Below are positions 33,844 to 46,900 of a DNA stretch of 64,000 bases, in pieces. Origin of the DNA: Deltaproteobacteria bacterium (GTDB taxonomy: Bacteria > Acidobacteriota > Thermoanaerobaculia > Multivoradales > JAHZIX01). The notes below the pieces were generated by a model, which saw only the letters and a program-made list of their open reading frames with translations, made no database searches and was not told the origin of the DNA. Position 1 is the stretch's first letter. Every line of letters starts with the position of its first letter. Both the position numbers and the translations under genes were made by a program. The DNA lies in NCBI GenBank assembly GCA_022601195.1, contig JAHZIX010000002.1, positions 248,001 to 312,000 on the forward strand. Direction: 5' to 3'.

Positions 33844-36240
33844 ATGGAAACAGAAGCACCGATTCCCATCCCGGACATCCTGCCGGTCCTACCCATTCGC
33901 GACACGGTCATTTTCCCGTACATCATTCTGCCCCTGTCGGTCAGTCAGGAAAAGAACATGCTGGCGGTGGACCAGGCGCTGGCAGAAGACCGGCTGATTT
34001 TTCTCCTTTCCCAGCGAGACCCTGAGGTAGAAGACCCGGGGGCAGACGATCTCTACGAAATCGGCACCACCGCCGCCATCATGCGCATGCTGAAGCTTCC
34101 TGACGGCAGAGTCAGGATCCTCGTTCAAGGCCTGACTCGTGCCCGCATGACCCACCTGGGCCAAAAAGACCCTTTTCTGCGCGCGCGCATTGAAACCGTC
34201 GCGGATGACCTTGGCTCCACAGGAGAAGTGGAGGCAACGGGTCGCATTCGGAGCGTCAAGGAAAGACTAGAGCAGGCCGCTAGCCTAGGGCGCAGCATCT
34301 CCCCGGACGTTCTTATGCTAGCTGCCGGTCTCCAAGACGCTGGCCGTCTAGCTGATCTGGCAGCCAGCAATCTGGAGCTCGGTGTGACCGAGGCTCAGCA
34401 GCTGCTCCAGGAGCTTGATCCCATCGAGCGTCTACAGAAAATCAGCAACCTGCTGAATCGCGAAATTCAGGTGCTCACCGTACAGCAGGAAATCTCCTCG
34501 GAGGCTCGAGAGGAGATGGACCGGAGCCAGCGGGAGTATTTCCTGCGCCAGCAACTCAAGACGATTCAACAAGAGCTTGGGGAAACCGATGAGCTCTCCG
34601 AGGAAGTTGCCACCTACCGTCGCTTAGCGGAGGAGAAGGGCTTGCCGGAAGCAGCCCTAGAAGAACTGGAACGGCAAATACGCCGCCTTCAGCGCAGTCA
34701 TCCAGATAGCGCAGAAACCACCACCATTCGCACCTATCTGGAATGGGTTACCGGTCTTCCTTGGCAAACCTACAGCGAGGACTCCTTGGAGCTCGAGGAA
34801 GCCAAGCGAATTCTCGACGAAGACCACTATGACCTGGAGAAGGTCAAAGAGCGCATCCTCGAGTACTTGGCCGTGCGCAGACTCAAGAAGGATAGCAAGG
34901 GACCACTGATCTGTTTTGTCGGTCCTCCCGGAGTGGGCAAGACCAGCCTGGGGCGCTCCATCGCCAGAGCCATGGGGCGAAAATTCGTCCGGATCTCCCT
35001 CGGCGGTGTTCGCGACGAAGCGGAGATTAGAGGCCATCGGAGAACCTATGTGGGAGCCCTGCCGGGACGTATCCTTCAGGGTATTCATCAGGCCGGGACC
35101 AGCAACCCAATCTTCATGCTGGACGAGATCGACAAAATCGGCTCCGACTACCGGGGCGACCCTTCTTCAGCGCTTCTGGAAGTTCTCGACCCGGAGCAGA
35201 ACTCGACTTTTCGAGATCACTACATCGGCCTCGACTATGACCTTTCCAAAGTCGTATTCATCGCTACTGCCAACCTACTGGAGCCCATTCAACCGGCCTT
35301 TCTGGATCGCATGGAGGTGCTTCGCCTTAGCGGATACACCGCGGAAGAGAAGATCGAGATCGCCCGTCGCCACTTGATCCCGAAGCAGCAGGAAGAGAAC
35401 GGGTTGCAACCAGGCCAGATGGAGCTTTCCGAAGCGGGCTTGAAAAGACTCATCAGTCACTACACCAAAGAAGCTGGGCTACGGAACCTCGAACGGGAAA
35501 TCGCTGCTGTTTGCCGCAAAGTAGCGGTACGCATCGCCAGCGGAGACGAGCGCCCCATGACCGTAACTCCCCGCACCATCGAGAAGCTCCTAGGCCCAGC
35601 TCGCCACTACCCGGAAGAGCTATTAGACAGCGATCGAGTGGGCATCGCCACGGGCTTGGCCTGGACCGCCGCGGGAGGCGACCTCCTCTTCATCGAGGTA
35701 ATCGCAGTTCCTGGCAAAGGGGAGCTCACGCTGACGGGTCAGCTGGGAGCCGTCATGAAGGAATCCGCGCAAGCCGCCCTTTCCTACGCTCGCTCTGCCG
35801 CTCAAGGCCTGGGCGTCGGCCAAGATTTCTTTGCCAAACATGACCTCCACGTTCACGTCCCAGCGGGCTCCATTCCAAAGGATGGCCCCTCCGCTGGGAT
35901 CACCATCGCCACCGCTGTGATCTCTTTGCTCAGCGGCAGGCCCGTGGATCGGCGTCTGGCAATGACCGGAGAAATCACCCTGCGCGGAGAAGTCCTTCCT
36001 ATCGGTGGCTTGAAAGAGAAAGTTCTGGCCGCCCGTAGTGCTGGGATTCGTTCGGTCGTACTCCCCAAGCTCAATCAGCGGGACCTGCAAGAGATCCCGC
36101 GGCACCTCAAGCGAGGAGTCGAGTTTCATCTAGCTGAAGATATGAACCAGGTCATTGCATTGGCTCTTCGCGATCGGCCTGCGGAACCTCCCATCGAGTC
36201 TCTAGCTACGGCGCCAGAAACGGCGACCCTGAGCTCTTGA
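33844..36240 (+). CDS. lon: Lon ATP-dependent protease
   Basis: Lon degrades misfolded and regulatory proteins. The 798-residue protein has the N-terminal LON domain (LPVLPIRDTVIFPYI), a coiled helical region, AAA+ module with Walker A GPPGVGKTSLG at ~360, GGVRDEAEIRGHRRTYVGA and MLDEIDKIG, and the protease domain with KDGPSAG (Ser683) and GGLKEKVLAA (Lys726), the 43-residue spacing of the Ser-Lys dyad in Lon. It is a complete LonA. The start has no clear ribosome binding site, but a single 15-bp repeat-like unit (CTGAAAGCACC) lies just upstream at 33827. Confidence 0.96.
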   Translation: METEAPIPIPDILPVLPIRDTVIFPYIILPLSVSQEKNMLAVDQALAEDRLIFLLSQRDPEVEDPGADDLYEIGTTAAIMRMLKLPDGRVRILVQGLTRARMTHLGQKDPFLRARIETVADDLGSTGEVEATGRIRSVKERLEQAASLGRSISPDVLMLAAGLQDAGRLADLAASNLELGVTEAQQLLQELDPIERLQKISNLLNREIQVLTVQQEISSEAREEMDRSQREYFLRQQLKTIQQELGETDELSEEVATYRRLAEEKGLPEAALEELERQIRRLQRSHPDSAETTTIRTYLEWVTGLPWQTYSEDSLELEEAKRILDEDHYDLEKVKERILEYLAVRRLKKDSKGPLICFVGPPGVGKTSLGRSIARAMGRKFVRISLGGVRDEAEIRGHRRTYVGALPGRILQGIHQAGTSNPIFMLDEIDKIGSDYRGDPSSALLEVLDPEQNSTFRDHYIGLDYDLSKVVFIATANLLEPIQPAFLDRMEVLRLSGYTAEEKIEIARRHLIPKQQEENGLQPGQMELSEAGLKRLISHYTKEAGLRNLEREIAAVCRKVAVRIASGDERPMTVTPRTIEKLLGPARHYPEELLDSDRVGIATGLAWTAAGGDLLFIEVIAVPGKGELTLTGQLGAVMKESAQAALSYARSAAQGLGVGQDFFAKHDLHVHVPAGSIPKDGPSAGITIATAVISLLSGRPVDRRLAMTGEITLRGEVLPIGGLKEKVLAARSAGIRSVVLPKLNQRDLQEIPRHLKRGVEFHLAEDMNQVIALALRDRPAEPPIESLATAPETATLSS

Positions 36241-36293
36241 CCACCGCCACCGGGCTCAACACACCATGACGGCCAAGCGGTGACCGCCAAACC

Positions 36294-37283
36294 ATGACAG
36301 AAAACGCCTTGATTCGCTGGCTGCGACGCCAAGAACCAGCCCTAGCGGAGCTTCTTGGCGATGACGCGGCAGTCCTTCCTCCCCTTCCCAGCCCCGCCGT
36401 AACCGTAGACAGCCAGATCGCAGGAATTCACTTCCCGGAAGGCTTAGACCCAGCTCTCTTGGCGCAGCGACTTCTAGCCGTCAACCTGAGCGACCTGGCG
36501 GCTATGGGAGCCAGCCCACGGTATGGTTTCCTCACCCTCTCAGTGCCGGAGGGCTTCGACCACAGGCGGTTCTTTCGAGCCTTCCTGAAAGCCTGTCGAA
36601 TATTTGGAGTGCGCCTCGCCGGAGGCGACCTGGCTTCCTGTCGCCAGGTGACCACGAGCCTGACCCTGGTTGGTGAGCTGCCCCCTGGCGGACACTGGCT
36701 GAAACGTAGCACCGGCCGAGCCAGGCACGACCTGTGGCTCGGTGGCACCGTAGGTGAATCCGCTTTGGGGTACCACCTGCTCGCTGCAGGAGCTCAGTGG
36801 CAGGGGAACCGTATCTCCCTCCCCAAGCACTTCGAAGCCCCCACTACGGTCGCTCGGGCAGCCCGTCGGGCGATCCGTCGGCACCTGCGCCCTAGCCCTC
36901 AACTGGAGCTCGGACGATGGCTCGGCCAGCAAGGCGCCGGCGGAGCCATCGATATCTCAGATGGCCTGAGCCTGGACCTTCACCGGCTTTGTGAAGCAAG
37001 CGGCACCGGAGCCGAGGTCTTCACGCAGCAGCTTCCGACGGCCCCCAAATTCGAGGAACTATGCCGCCAACTGGATCAGCCTCCCTTGGACTTGGCTCTG
37101 AGTGGCGGAGAGGATTACGTTCTACTGTTCTCGTTGCCCACAGGAACGACACCTCCCAACGAATTCGGCTGTTACCCCATCGGCAGGCTCACCCAGACCG
37201 GAGACCTCCTTGCGGTGACCAGTGAAACGACCCAGCCCCTGAGAGCCGTGGGTTGGGATCATCTCGCCCGACCTTCTCACTGA
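36294..37283 (+). CDS. thiL: Thiamine-monophosphate kinase
   Basis: ThiL phosphorylates thiamine monophosphate to the active diphosphate. The 329-residue protein has LLGDDAAVLPP near the N-terminus, VTVDSQIAGIHFP, LLAVNLSDLAAMGASP, AGGDLASC and AIDISDGLSLDL, the PurM-like ATP-binding fold of the family. The usual TDxLVEGVHF motif is changed to VDSQIAGIHF, a mild deviation. The last codons (GCCCGACCTTCTCACTGA) resemble an end of the dispersed repeat, so the C-terminus may have been supplied by a decayed element. It ends the mglA-nrdR-lon-thiL run. Confidence 0.9.
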   Translation: MTENALIRWLRRQEPALAELLGDDAAVLPPLPSPAVTVDSQIAGIHFPEGLDPALLAQRLLAVNLSDLAAMGASPRYGFLTLSVPEGFDHRRFFRAFLKACRIFGVRLAGGDLASCRQVTTSLTLVGELPPGGHWLKRSTGRARHDLWLGGTVGESALGYHLLAAGAQWQGNRISLPKHFEAPTTVARAARRAIRRHLRPSPQLELGRWLGQQGAGGAIDISDGLSLDLHRLCEASGTGAEVFTQQLPTAPKFEELCRQLDQPPLDLALSGGEDYVLLFSLPTGTTPPNEFGCYPIGRLTQTGDLLAVTSETTQPLRAVGWDHLARPSH

Positions 37284-37920
37284 CGTCGGCGATCCAGGCA
37301 AACCGGAAGCCGTAGGAGAAGTCAGATGAGAGAGGTGAGCTAGGAGCCCCACGGAAGTACGTAGCTGTCTCTCCTACAAGAGCTTTCTTCCAGGCCCAAC
37401 GACCCTGGCCTCCCCAGGGACTCTCCTTCAAAGGGTTTCGTATCCCAGGCTTCCTCTGAGAACGGCTCTCCGGCAGACCTCCTTAAAGCGCGTAGAACAG
37501 GCTTCCGACAGCTTGTCACCAGGGTTTCTTCTCCCCTGGGACTGGTTCGTAAAGATATCTACGCAGAGGAAATTTGGAATATCACTAGAGATAAGAGATT
37601 CTTGCCGGGAACCAGGAAAGTCAGTATATTTCCTACAGAAAGATCGGCCACCGGACTACGGACTTTCTCCTACACGCTGTGCGAAACTCTGTCTGACGGT
37701 TGACTACGGCTTCCCAAGCCTCCGCCTGACCGTCGAAGGTGCCTGGATAAGCCTGGATCTGCAGTGCCCCCCAACTCGGATGTTTCAGTTTCTCCCCCCT
37801 TCGGAACTGCCTCGAAGAAGTTGTCTCGTGAGGAAAAAGTGTAGCCCGGGCTCCGCGGAGCCGCCGTATCTCGAAGCTAGAGAGCCGAATCGAATCTATC
37901 AGCCCCAAAAGGAGCTAGCC
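37284..37920. other. Long non-coding spacer before the first SdrD-B protease
   Basis: The frame of the next gene stays open across most of this spacer, but the peptide is not protein-like, and the ribosome binding site favours a start at 37921. A perfect 14-bp palindrome (GGCTCCGCGGAGCC, 37849-37862) lies ~60 bp before the start codon and may form a leader hairpin. No promoter boxes are convincing. Confidence 0.4.
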
Positions 37921-40900
37921 ATGACGAGGACCAACATCGCCAACTCGATACCTGGAGACCGCCGCCGGCAACTCCCCAGGGGGAGACATTCGCTGTTGGC
38001 AGCAGTTCTCGTCGGCCATCTGATGGCGGCCTCCGCCTACGGAGACGACCAGATTCAGACCTTCTTCATACCCGTTGACGAGACCCATATTCTGACCCAA
38101 GCAGCGGCGATCAACCTGGCGGCACCAGCCCCTCCAGCTTCGGAGACGGTACATACCGTTATCTCAGTCTCAGCGACGGTAGATGGCACTGTCTTGTGCT
38201 ACGACCATTGGGAAGATGGCTATGAGCTGGATATTTCCAACCCGGTCCAAGCCACTACCCAGATCATCAATCTCGATGCGGGCGACTTTACGGTCCTCGA
38301 GAACGACATCCCTGCGAGCCCTCGGGATCCAGCAGTGATTCTCTTCGATGCCCGCGACCGCATTGGCACCTCGAACCAAATCGCTATCACCCGCGGTGGT
38401 TGGCGCCTGCAAGAAGGCACCCTCCTGGCGGGAGCTGTCGAAGTTTTTCCCACCGTCGACTGGGGGACCCGATTCGAGTCACCCGTAGGCGAGAATCTAG
38501 GGGAACCCACCTTTGAATTTGTCGCCGCATCGGTATCTTCCGGTGAGCTTGGGGCTGTGCTCCAAATAGACCTGGATGGAGATGGAGTGGCCGACGAAGT
38601 GCGACGCCTCGGGCCTGGGGCCAACACCCTTATCGAGGGAGTGGTGGTCGGTACCTCGTTTCAATCTTCCGATCCGGTGCAGGTTCACCTGCTCAGCGGA
38701 GACCGTGGTTCGAACTTCGGCGGCCGATGGTTCAGCCTGGTCCCCACGGAACAATGGTCCGATAGCTACTACAACCCTGTCGGCACCTCCGTCCTGGGCC
38801 GGGAAACCGTTGTCACTCTCTACAACCCTCTGAACACCGCTATCACCGTAACCCATGAGACCTTGGTCCCCACGATCGCGACTCAAAGCTTCGAAACAAC
38901 CACGACCGGGGCCATCAGTAGTGCAACCCCCTGCACCACCCCGCTGGTGAGAAACTTTGCCGTCGCCGCGACCTTCGACGTCACCGATGTCAACCTGGGT
39001 TTCGTCGCTGACCACGCTTTTCGAGGTGATATTCAAGTCACTTTGCAATCCCCTCAGGGCACCAGGGTGACTGTGATGGGTGCTGCCAATGATGGCAATG
39101 ACAACTACGATATTCAGCTGGACGACTCGGCGACGGGAGGGATCAACGATGGCAATGCGGATGCCACCGGTGCGCCCTTCTACGAGCGGGATGCCCTCCC
39201 CTCGAGCTCCATGGGTAGCTTCGTCGGTGAGCCCGCTGCCGGCACTTGGGTCATGGAGGTCTGCGACACCTTTACGGGTGCCGACGATGGAACTTTCCTA
39301 CGGGCGCGCTTGCAACTGGGAGAGGTCACCGCAGTCACACCAACGACCGGGACCGTGACCGTGCCGGCGGGTAACGTAACGAATTTCACCATGCCCCTCA
39401 ATTCCGGAGGCCACTTCTTCACCGCGGGAGGAGAGGATTTCTTCGCTCTGACCTCCGTCGACTACAACCAGACAGCTAGCGATTGGGGTTTCACCCAACT
39501 GCCGGAAGAAAACTTGACCACGACTCTGGTGGTCGGGTGGGCGCCGGGGAGAGACCCCACATCGACCACCAACCCGACCGAGAACGGCAGCCCCATTTGG
39601 GTAACGGCGACCATGGCCACGGATCTCTACGTGGACTTCGACGGTGATCCGACGACGGGCCCCCTCGTCGACCCAGAAGGCAATCGCTATGACCAACTCG
39701 TGGCCATAGGTAGTCTGGAGTCCATCCGACTCTTCGACAGCGACGGCGACCAGAGCGGTGCTCTTCTCTACACCCTGGATGGCACTTTGATCACCGCTGC
39801 CTGGGGCCAGGACCCGGTGACCGCCAGCGCGGCGGAGCCCGCTCTGGACCTGGGAACCACGGTGCTGCCCATCACCAAGGTGAGAGTGCTCAAAGAGGGA
39901 GTGCTGATCGATGACGTGGACGGCGACGGTGGAATCGACCCTGGCGAAACGGTGCAATACACCATTACCGTCTCCAACGTTTCCGATGCGGTGATTCCCA
40001 CAGTAACGGTCGAAGACACGGACCTCGACAGCAACGTCGATTACGTTGTCAACAGCACTGAGCTGGACGGACTCGTGGTCGCTGACGATGCGCTGGGAAC
40101 GACCCCCTTTCCCCTCGACGAAGGGGGCCTCGACATCGGCGCCCTGAGCTTGGGACAGGTCGTGACCATCACTTTCAATGTGACGGTGGATGACCCGCTA
40201 CCGGTGGGGGTGGAGAATCTACTGAATATAGTGGAAGTTCGGGCCGGCACCGAAGTGGAGAGTGACACGGAAGACATTCCGGTCGGTGACCCAGAGCTGC
40301 TCATTACCAAGGTCTCCGATGTCGTCGGCGATGTCCAGCCGGGGCAGATCATCACTTACACCGTCGGTTTGACCAATAGCGGCGCACTTCCCCATCGTGG
40401 CATCAAGATCTTGGATGCCCTACCAAGCGGGGTGACCTATCTCGCCGAATCGACCAGTGCCTCGGGATTCGTGCCGACCACCGTTTCTTCGAGCTATGAC
40501 AACACCACCACCGGAACGATCAGCGCTGCCACGCCGTGCGCGACTCCCTTGATTCGCACTTTCACGGTGACCGATACCTTTGCTCTCACCGATGTCGATC
40601 TGGGTTTCCGGGCCAGTCACGCCTATCGCGGTGACATTCAAGGGGTGCTGCAATCTCCAACTGGAACCCGAGTCACCGTCGTCGCTACCTCCGGTGGGGA
40701 TAGCAACGACAACTACGACATCCTCCTGGCCGATGGATCGCCCAGTGCTCTCAACGACGGCGACCTGGACGACACGGCAGCGCCCTTCTTTGATCGCGCC
40801 ACCAACCCCAGCAGCCCCCTGGCTGCTTTCAACGGTGAAACTCCGACGGGAGCCTGGCAGCTAGAGGTCTGCGATACCTTCACCGGCGCAGACGACGGGA

Positions 40901-43900
40901 CGTTCTTGAGCGCCCAGCTCGTGGTGCGCGGGGAAAATCAGGTCGCGACCACGAAGACCAACCAATCGGCGGCACCCCTGCCTCTCTTGGACGGAATTCC
41001 CAACAATCTCATTCTGGCTCCCGACGCCTTCGAGCTGCAACCGGCACAAGTGATGTCGGTGACCTACCAGGTTCAGGTAGAGGACCCCTTGGATGTCAAC
41101 ACCACCGCCATCGTCAACACCGCCTATGCCACCAGCCTCGAACAACCTTTCCCGGTAGTGGCCACCGTGGTCGACCCGGTGAGTCTCGGTGGCTCCATTG
41201 GAGATCGCGTTTGGCTCGATGCGGACGGCGATGGTGTCCAAGATCTCGGTGAGCCGGGGCTCGCCAACGTAGTGGTACAGCTGATCGACCCAGGCCTCGA
41301 TGGCATGCCGGGTGGCGGCGACGACACCGTCCTGGAATCCGCGACGACAGATACCAATGGCGGCTACCTCTTCGACCATCTGGCTCCCGGCAATTACTAC
41401 GTCGCAGTGGATGACGCCACGTTACCCGGTGGTCTCACCACCTCCCCCGGCACCACCGATCCGAGCGCCGTGATCGCTCTGGCGGGGGAAGAGGAAATCC
41501 TCACCGTCGACTTTGGCTACACCAACGCTGACCCGACTACCGGAATTCTGGGTGACTTCGTATGGTCCGACGCCGATGGAGACGGCATCCAAGATCCTGG
41601 CGAAATCGGCCTCGGCAATGTGGATGTGGAGTTGGTGGATGGCGATGGCAACGTCGTCCAGACGACCACCACGACGGCGGATGGCGGCTATCTGTTCACC
41701 GGAATCTCCCCCGGTGAGTACACCGTGCGTATCGCCTCCGGTGAGCTGCTCCCCGGCGGAACCCTCGATGGGTTTTCGGCGACAACGGGCCCCCAGAGTG
41801 AAGGCGGTGCGATCAGTGATCCGGTGACCGTGGCCGCCGGAGAGGTCGTGCTCGACGTAGATTTCGGCTTCACCAACCCTGCCGGCACTTTCTCTATCGC
41901 CGATGTCTTCTGGTTGGATATCGATGCCGACGGCATCTTCGACGCCTCCGAGGAAGCCCTCGAAGGGGTCACCGTAGACCTCCTCGACAACTCCGGGAAT
42001 ATCATCGCTACCGCCACTTCCGGAGCCGACGGTAGCCTTCGCTTCGACGGTGTGGCCCCAGGAGATTACACTCTGTCTGTGGCGGACAACGGCGGAGTTC
42101 TGGTTGGCCTCGGGGGAACCACGGGGCCCGCATCGGCACGCCTGCTGCCGGTCACCGTCACCTCCGCCGACGTGACGGGGGTCAACTTCGGCTACAACGC
42201 TGTCGGCACCCTCGGTGACCGACTGTGGAACGACTCCAATGGAGACGGAATCCAAGACCCGGGCGAAAGCGGGCTGGCCGGAGTCACCGTAGAGCTACTC
42301 GACCGTACCGGTACCGTCATTGCCACCACGGTCACCGATGGCAGCGGAGGCTACTCTTTCGAGGGTCTCGCTCCGGATCAATACACCGTCCGTGTCGACG
42401 CAGCCACACTCCCAGTAGGGTTCTCCCTCACCGGCGACCCCGACCTGGCGCCGGACGGGCAATCCACCGTCACCCTCGATTTCGGCCAGAGCGATCTGAC
42501 CCTGGATTTCGGGTATCAAAACTCCGCCCTACCAGACCTCTCCGGTACCGTCTTCGAAGACCTCGATGCCGACGGTACGGAAGAGTCCGGGGAGCCCGGC
42601 TTTGCTGGAATCACCTTGGACCTGCAACGGACCTATGAAGTGATCGACGGCGTTATCGACGTCAACGGAGATGGCTTCATCTCCGCCCTCGACACGGGCC
42701 TCGTCGACGGCGTCGCCATCATCGATGGCCAAGTGGATCTCAATGGTGATGGGGTCGTCAACGCATCGGACGATGGTCAGTTCAAGGGCATCAGCCTGGT
42801 GGATGGTCTCCTCGACATCAATGGCGACGGCGTCGTGAGCGGCACCGACGATGGCCTCGCTGCCTGCGACCCCATTGCCACGACCACTACCGACGCGTTG
42901 GGCAACTACTCTTTCCCGGACCTCTTAGACGGCGACTACCGCGTTCAGGTGACCGATACCGAGGGCCTGTTGACCGACTATCGACTCACCTCCGGTTTGG
43001 ATGCTCTGCCGGTGACCATCGCCGGAACCTCGGTTTCAGATGTCGACTTCGGCTATATCCGGGAAGCCGGCACCGCCTCCATCGGCGATCGTCTGTGGCT
43101 CGATAGTGACCGCGATGGTTTCGAGAACGCTGGGGAGCCGGGTCTGGCGGGAGTCACCGTGGAACTCTTCGACGCCGGGCCGGACGGTGTCATCGGAGGC
43201 GGCGACGACATCTTGGTGGCGACCACGGTCACCGATGCCACGGGCGGCTATGCCTTTCCGGATCTCGCGCCGGGGAACTACTTCGTCGATCCGGATGAGA
43301 CCACGCTTCCTACCGGCCTCGGCGAGACCACTTACCCAGTGGGAACGAACCCCTCTGCGGTCATTCCCTTGTCCGAAGGCGAAGACTTCAACGACGCGGA
43401 TTTCGGCTACCTATCGGCCGTGGGGAGCGCTCTTGGCGACCGTGTCTGGGCCGATGCCAATGGAGACGGCATCGAAGATCCAGGGGAGATCGGCATCGGC
43501 GGAGTCGACATCACCGTCTCCGGACCCGGTGGCACGTTTACGGTCACCACCGCTGCGGACGGTAGCTGGCTCCTCGCCGGGCTGCCCCCAGGGCAGTACA
43601 TTGCGACCGTGGACACCAGCACCCTCCCCGGCGGGTTGAACCCCACTCCCACCAATGCCGACACCACCTACACCTTGGAGGTCAGTGCTGGAACCGACTA
43701 CTACTTCCTGGACTGGGGCTTCGATGGCGGTAACCCCGGTTCCATCGGCGATACGGTCTTTCTCGACGTCGATGGCAACGGCACCCAGGGCGCCGGGGAG
43801 GCGGGCATTGAAGGGGTTACCGTGAACCTTCTCGATGCGATGGGAAATATTCTCGCGACCACCTCGACAGACGCGAACGGGAATTACGACTTTCAAGGAA

Positions 43901-46900
43901 TTCCGGCAGGGGCTTACGATGTCGAAGTCTCTGATACCGCGGGTGTGCTCACCGGCCTCAATCTCTCTTCTCCCGCCGTGACCACCATCACTCTGACAGC
44001 AGGAGAGGACTATGACTTGGCCGACTTCGGCTACGCCCCTTCCGGCGGCAGTGGCTCTATCGGCAGTCTGGTCTGGCTCGACACCGACGGCGATGGTTTC
44101 CATGACGCCACAGAAGACGGTCTCATGGGCGTCACCGTCGACCTCTGGCTCGATGTCGATGGCAATGGAGTTATCACCCCGGGCATTGACAACCTCATAC
44201 AAACGACCTCTACCGACTCTAACGGCGAGTATGAGTTCAATGGCCTGGTCGCCGAGAACTACATCGTTCAGGTGACCGATGACAATGGCATCCTCGCTGG
44301 CATGAACGCGACCTCGGGTACCGTGGGAGTCGACGACAACAGCCAAACCAGCCCCTACCCGCTGACTTTGGGACCAGGGGATTCCAACGTGACAGCAGAT
44401 TTCGGCTATGTCAGCGCGATCAACCTCAGCATCGGCGGCACAGTCTTCGAAGATCAGGACCAGGGTGGGGACAACGATGAGCCCTTGGAGCCGCTAGTTC
44501 GGGATGCCACCGTTACCCTCTATCGAATCGTTGGAGGACAACGTTTTCTGGTAGGCACCACGACGACCGATGCCAACGGCGACTACTTGTTCACCGGTCT
44601 TCCTCCCGGGGACTATGAAATCGAGACGGACCCCTCCGGCACTTCCGTCGCTGGCTACCTGCAAACCACCCAAACCACCACCGGTGGCGTGCAATCCGTC
44701 ATGTTGGTAGCTGCCAATGTGACCGATCAAGATTTCGGGTTTTGGAATGGTGGTCTCATTTCCACCCCCGTCACTTTGGCCTGGCTCCAAGCAGATTTCG
44801 ATGGCTCCGTCCGTTGGCAGACCTCCACCGAGGTCGGCAACGTCGGCTTCTACCTTCATGAGCTCACGGCTCAAGGCCTCGAGCGAATTCATGAAGAACT
44901 GATCCCGGCCCGGTCGGAAGAGTCCCTCCTACCCACCAACTATGAGTATCGAGCCGACGCTGCCCTTTCCGGTCAGCTGATTCTCGAAGATGTCGACCTC
45001 TTCGGTCGCTCTCGATTCCATGGCCCCTTCTCCGTCGGCAAGGAACACGGCCAGAAAGCAGCAGACCTCCAGTTCATCGATTGGCAGAGCGTCCGCCACC
45101 AACAACTTGAGAAACGACAGAGCCGCCTTCAGGCAAGCATCGAAAATCTCGGGGTAAGAGGTCGATCCGGATTGGTTGCCGAGCTTCAAGTGAACGAGGA
45201 CGGCCCCTACCGAGTCACCTTCGAAGACCTTCTGGCTGCGGGAGTCGATCTAGATGGAGTTTCACCGGGCGATCTACTGCTCACCCAGGCCGGCGAGCCG
45301 GTCCCCATTCGCCTAACTGGAGTGAGAAACCTCTTTGGTGCCGGCTCCGCGATCGAATTTCTCGGTAGAAAAGCCATTTCCCTCTACACCGAAACGAATA
45401 TCTACCAGCTGAGCCTCGAAGCGGAAGGGGGAGCTCGCATACCCGCAGCGCAGGAAAGAAGCTCGGCAAAACCAGAAACCTGGTATCTGGCTCAACAACA
45501 TTTCGAGCGGGAGCGCTTCTACAACTTCGCTTCTCCAGTCGGTGATCCTTGGTACGACACCAGACTTCTGGCAACCTCTCAGCCGGTGTCCGAGGAGATC
45601 GATTTCGACCTACCTGGCTGGGTCCCGGTAGCGGCACCGAGCTTCCTCAGGGTAGACCTTTGGGGAGTTACGGATTTTCCCATCGCTCCAGACCATCACC
45701 TTCAGATCGAGGTCAATGGAGTGGCCGTAGCGGATCTCCGCTTCGACGGTCTCCAAGGCCAGATCGTGGAAGCTCAATTGGAGCCGGAAATACTGCAACC
45801 CACAGGAAACCGCCTGACCCTCCACCTACCTCACGATACTGGAGCGGCTTTCGACTTGATCCATCTGGATTCCTTCACCGTCTCCTATCCGAAAAACTTT
45901 CTGATCCAAGATGGAGCGCTGACCTTCACCACCACTGGAGAATCCCTCCGAGTCGAAGGAATTCCTAGCCAGGAGGTCGTGGTCTTCCGCCAGATGGGAG
46001 ATCGGGTCGAAACTCTGGAGAACATCAAGCTACATCCCAACGTCGTCGGTTTCAGCGCACTTTTTCCAGGTCACCGGGAAGAAGCGACCTACACCGTCGT
46101 TACCGCCGAGGCCTGGAAATCGGCGACCATCGAACTGCCACGGCCACAGGTCGACCTCTTGGCCGATCCTACGGAGCTCGTGATCATCTCCCATGGAGAC
46201 TTCCTCAACGACATCGATCGGCTGGCGGAAGCGCGACGCCTTCAAGGCTGGACTGTGCAAGTGGTCGACGTACAAGACCTCTACACTCAGTACACTCACG
46301 GAGTGGTCAACCCGGAGGCCATTCACCAATACCTCCAAGAAGCTCATCGCCAACTGGGAGCTCGCTATGCACTACTGGTGGGAGGCGACACTTACGACTA
46401 CCTCAACCACCTAGGCCTCGATTCGGTGAGCTTCATCCCAACTTTCTATGCCCAAACTGATGACATTGTGCGCTTCGCTCCGGTGGATCCCCTTTTCGGA
46501 GACATCGATCTGGATGGAGTTCCTGACCTTGCTTTGGGACGACTCCCAGTGCGAACTTCGGCGGAGCTCAACGATGCCATCGACAAGATTCTGACCTATG
46601 AACAACACGCTCTGGGTCGCACCGCCATCTTCGCCGCCGATGGCTTCGACGGCGCCGCCGGTTTCGATTTCTCTCGCACCAGCGACTGGTTGCGTGATCG
46701 CCTAAGCACCTCCTGGGTGACCGAGACAGCTCACATTGATGAGCTCGGTGTCGAGCAGGCTCGAGCCAAAATCATTGAGAACATCGAAAACGGTTCCGCC
46801 CTCACGAGTTACTTTGGTCACTCCGGGCCCTCGGTTTGGAGTTTCCAAGGCCTCTTCGATACCACCCACGCAAACGCCTTGAGTAACACAGGAAAACCCA

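Noticed and set aside
37513..37920. 136-codon in-frame extension upstream of the first giant protein
   Set aside because: It has no ribosome binding site and no secretory start; the ATG at 37921 has a strong site followed by a signal peptide.
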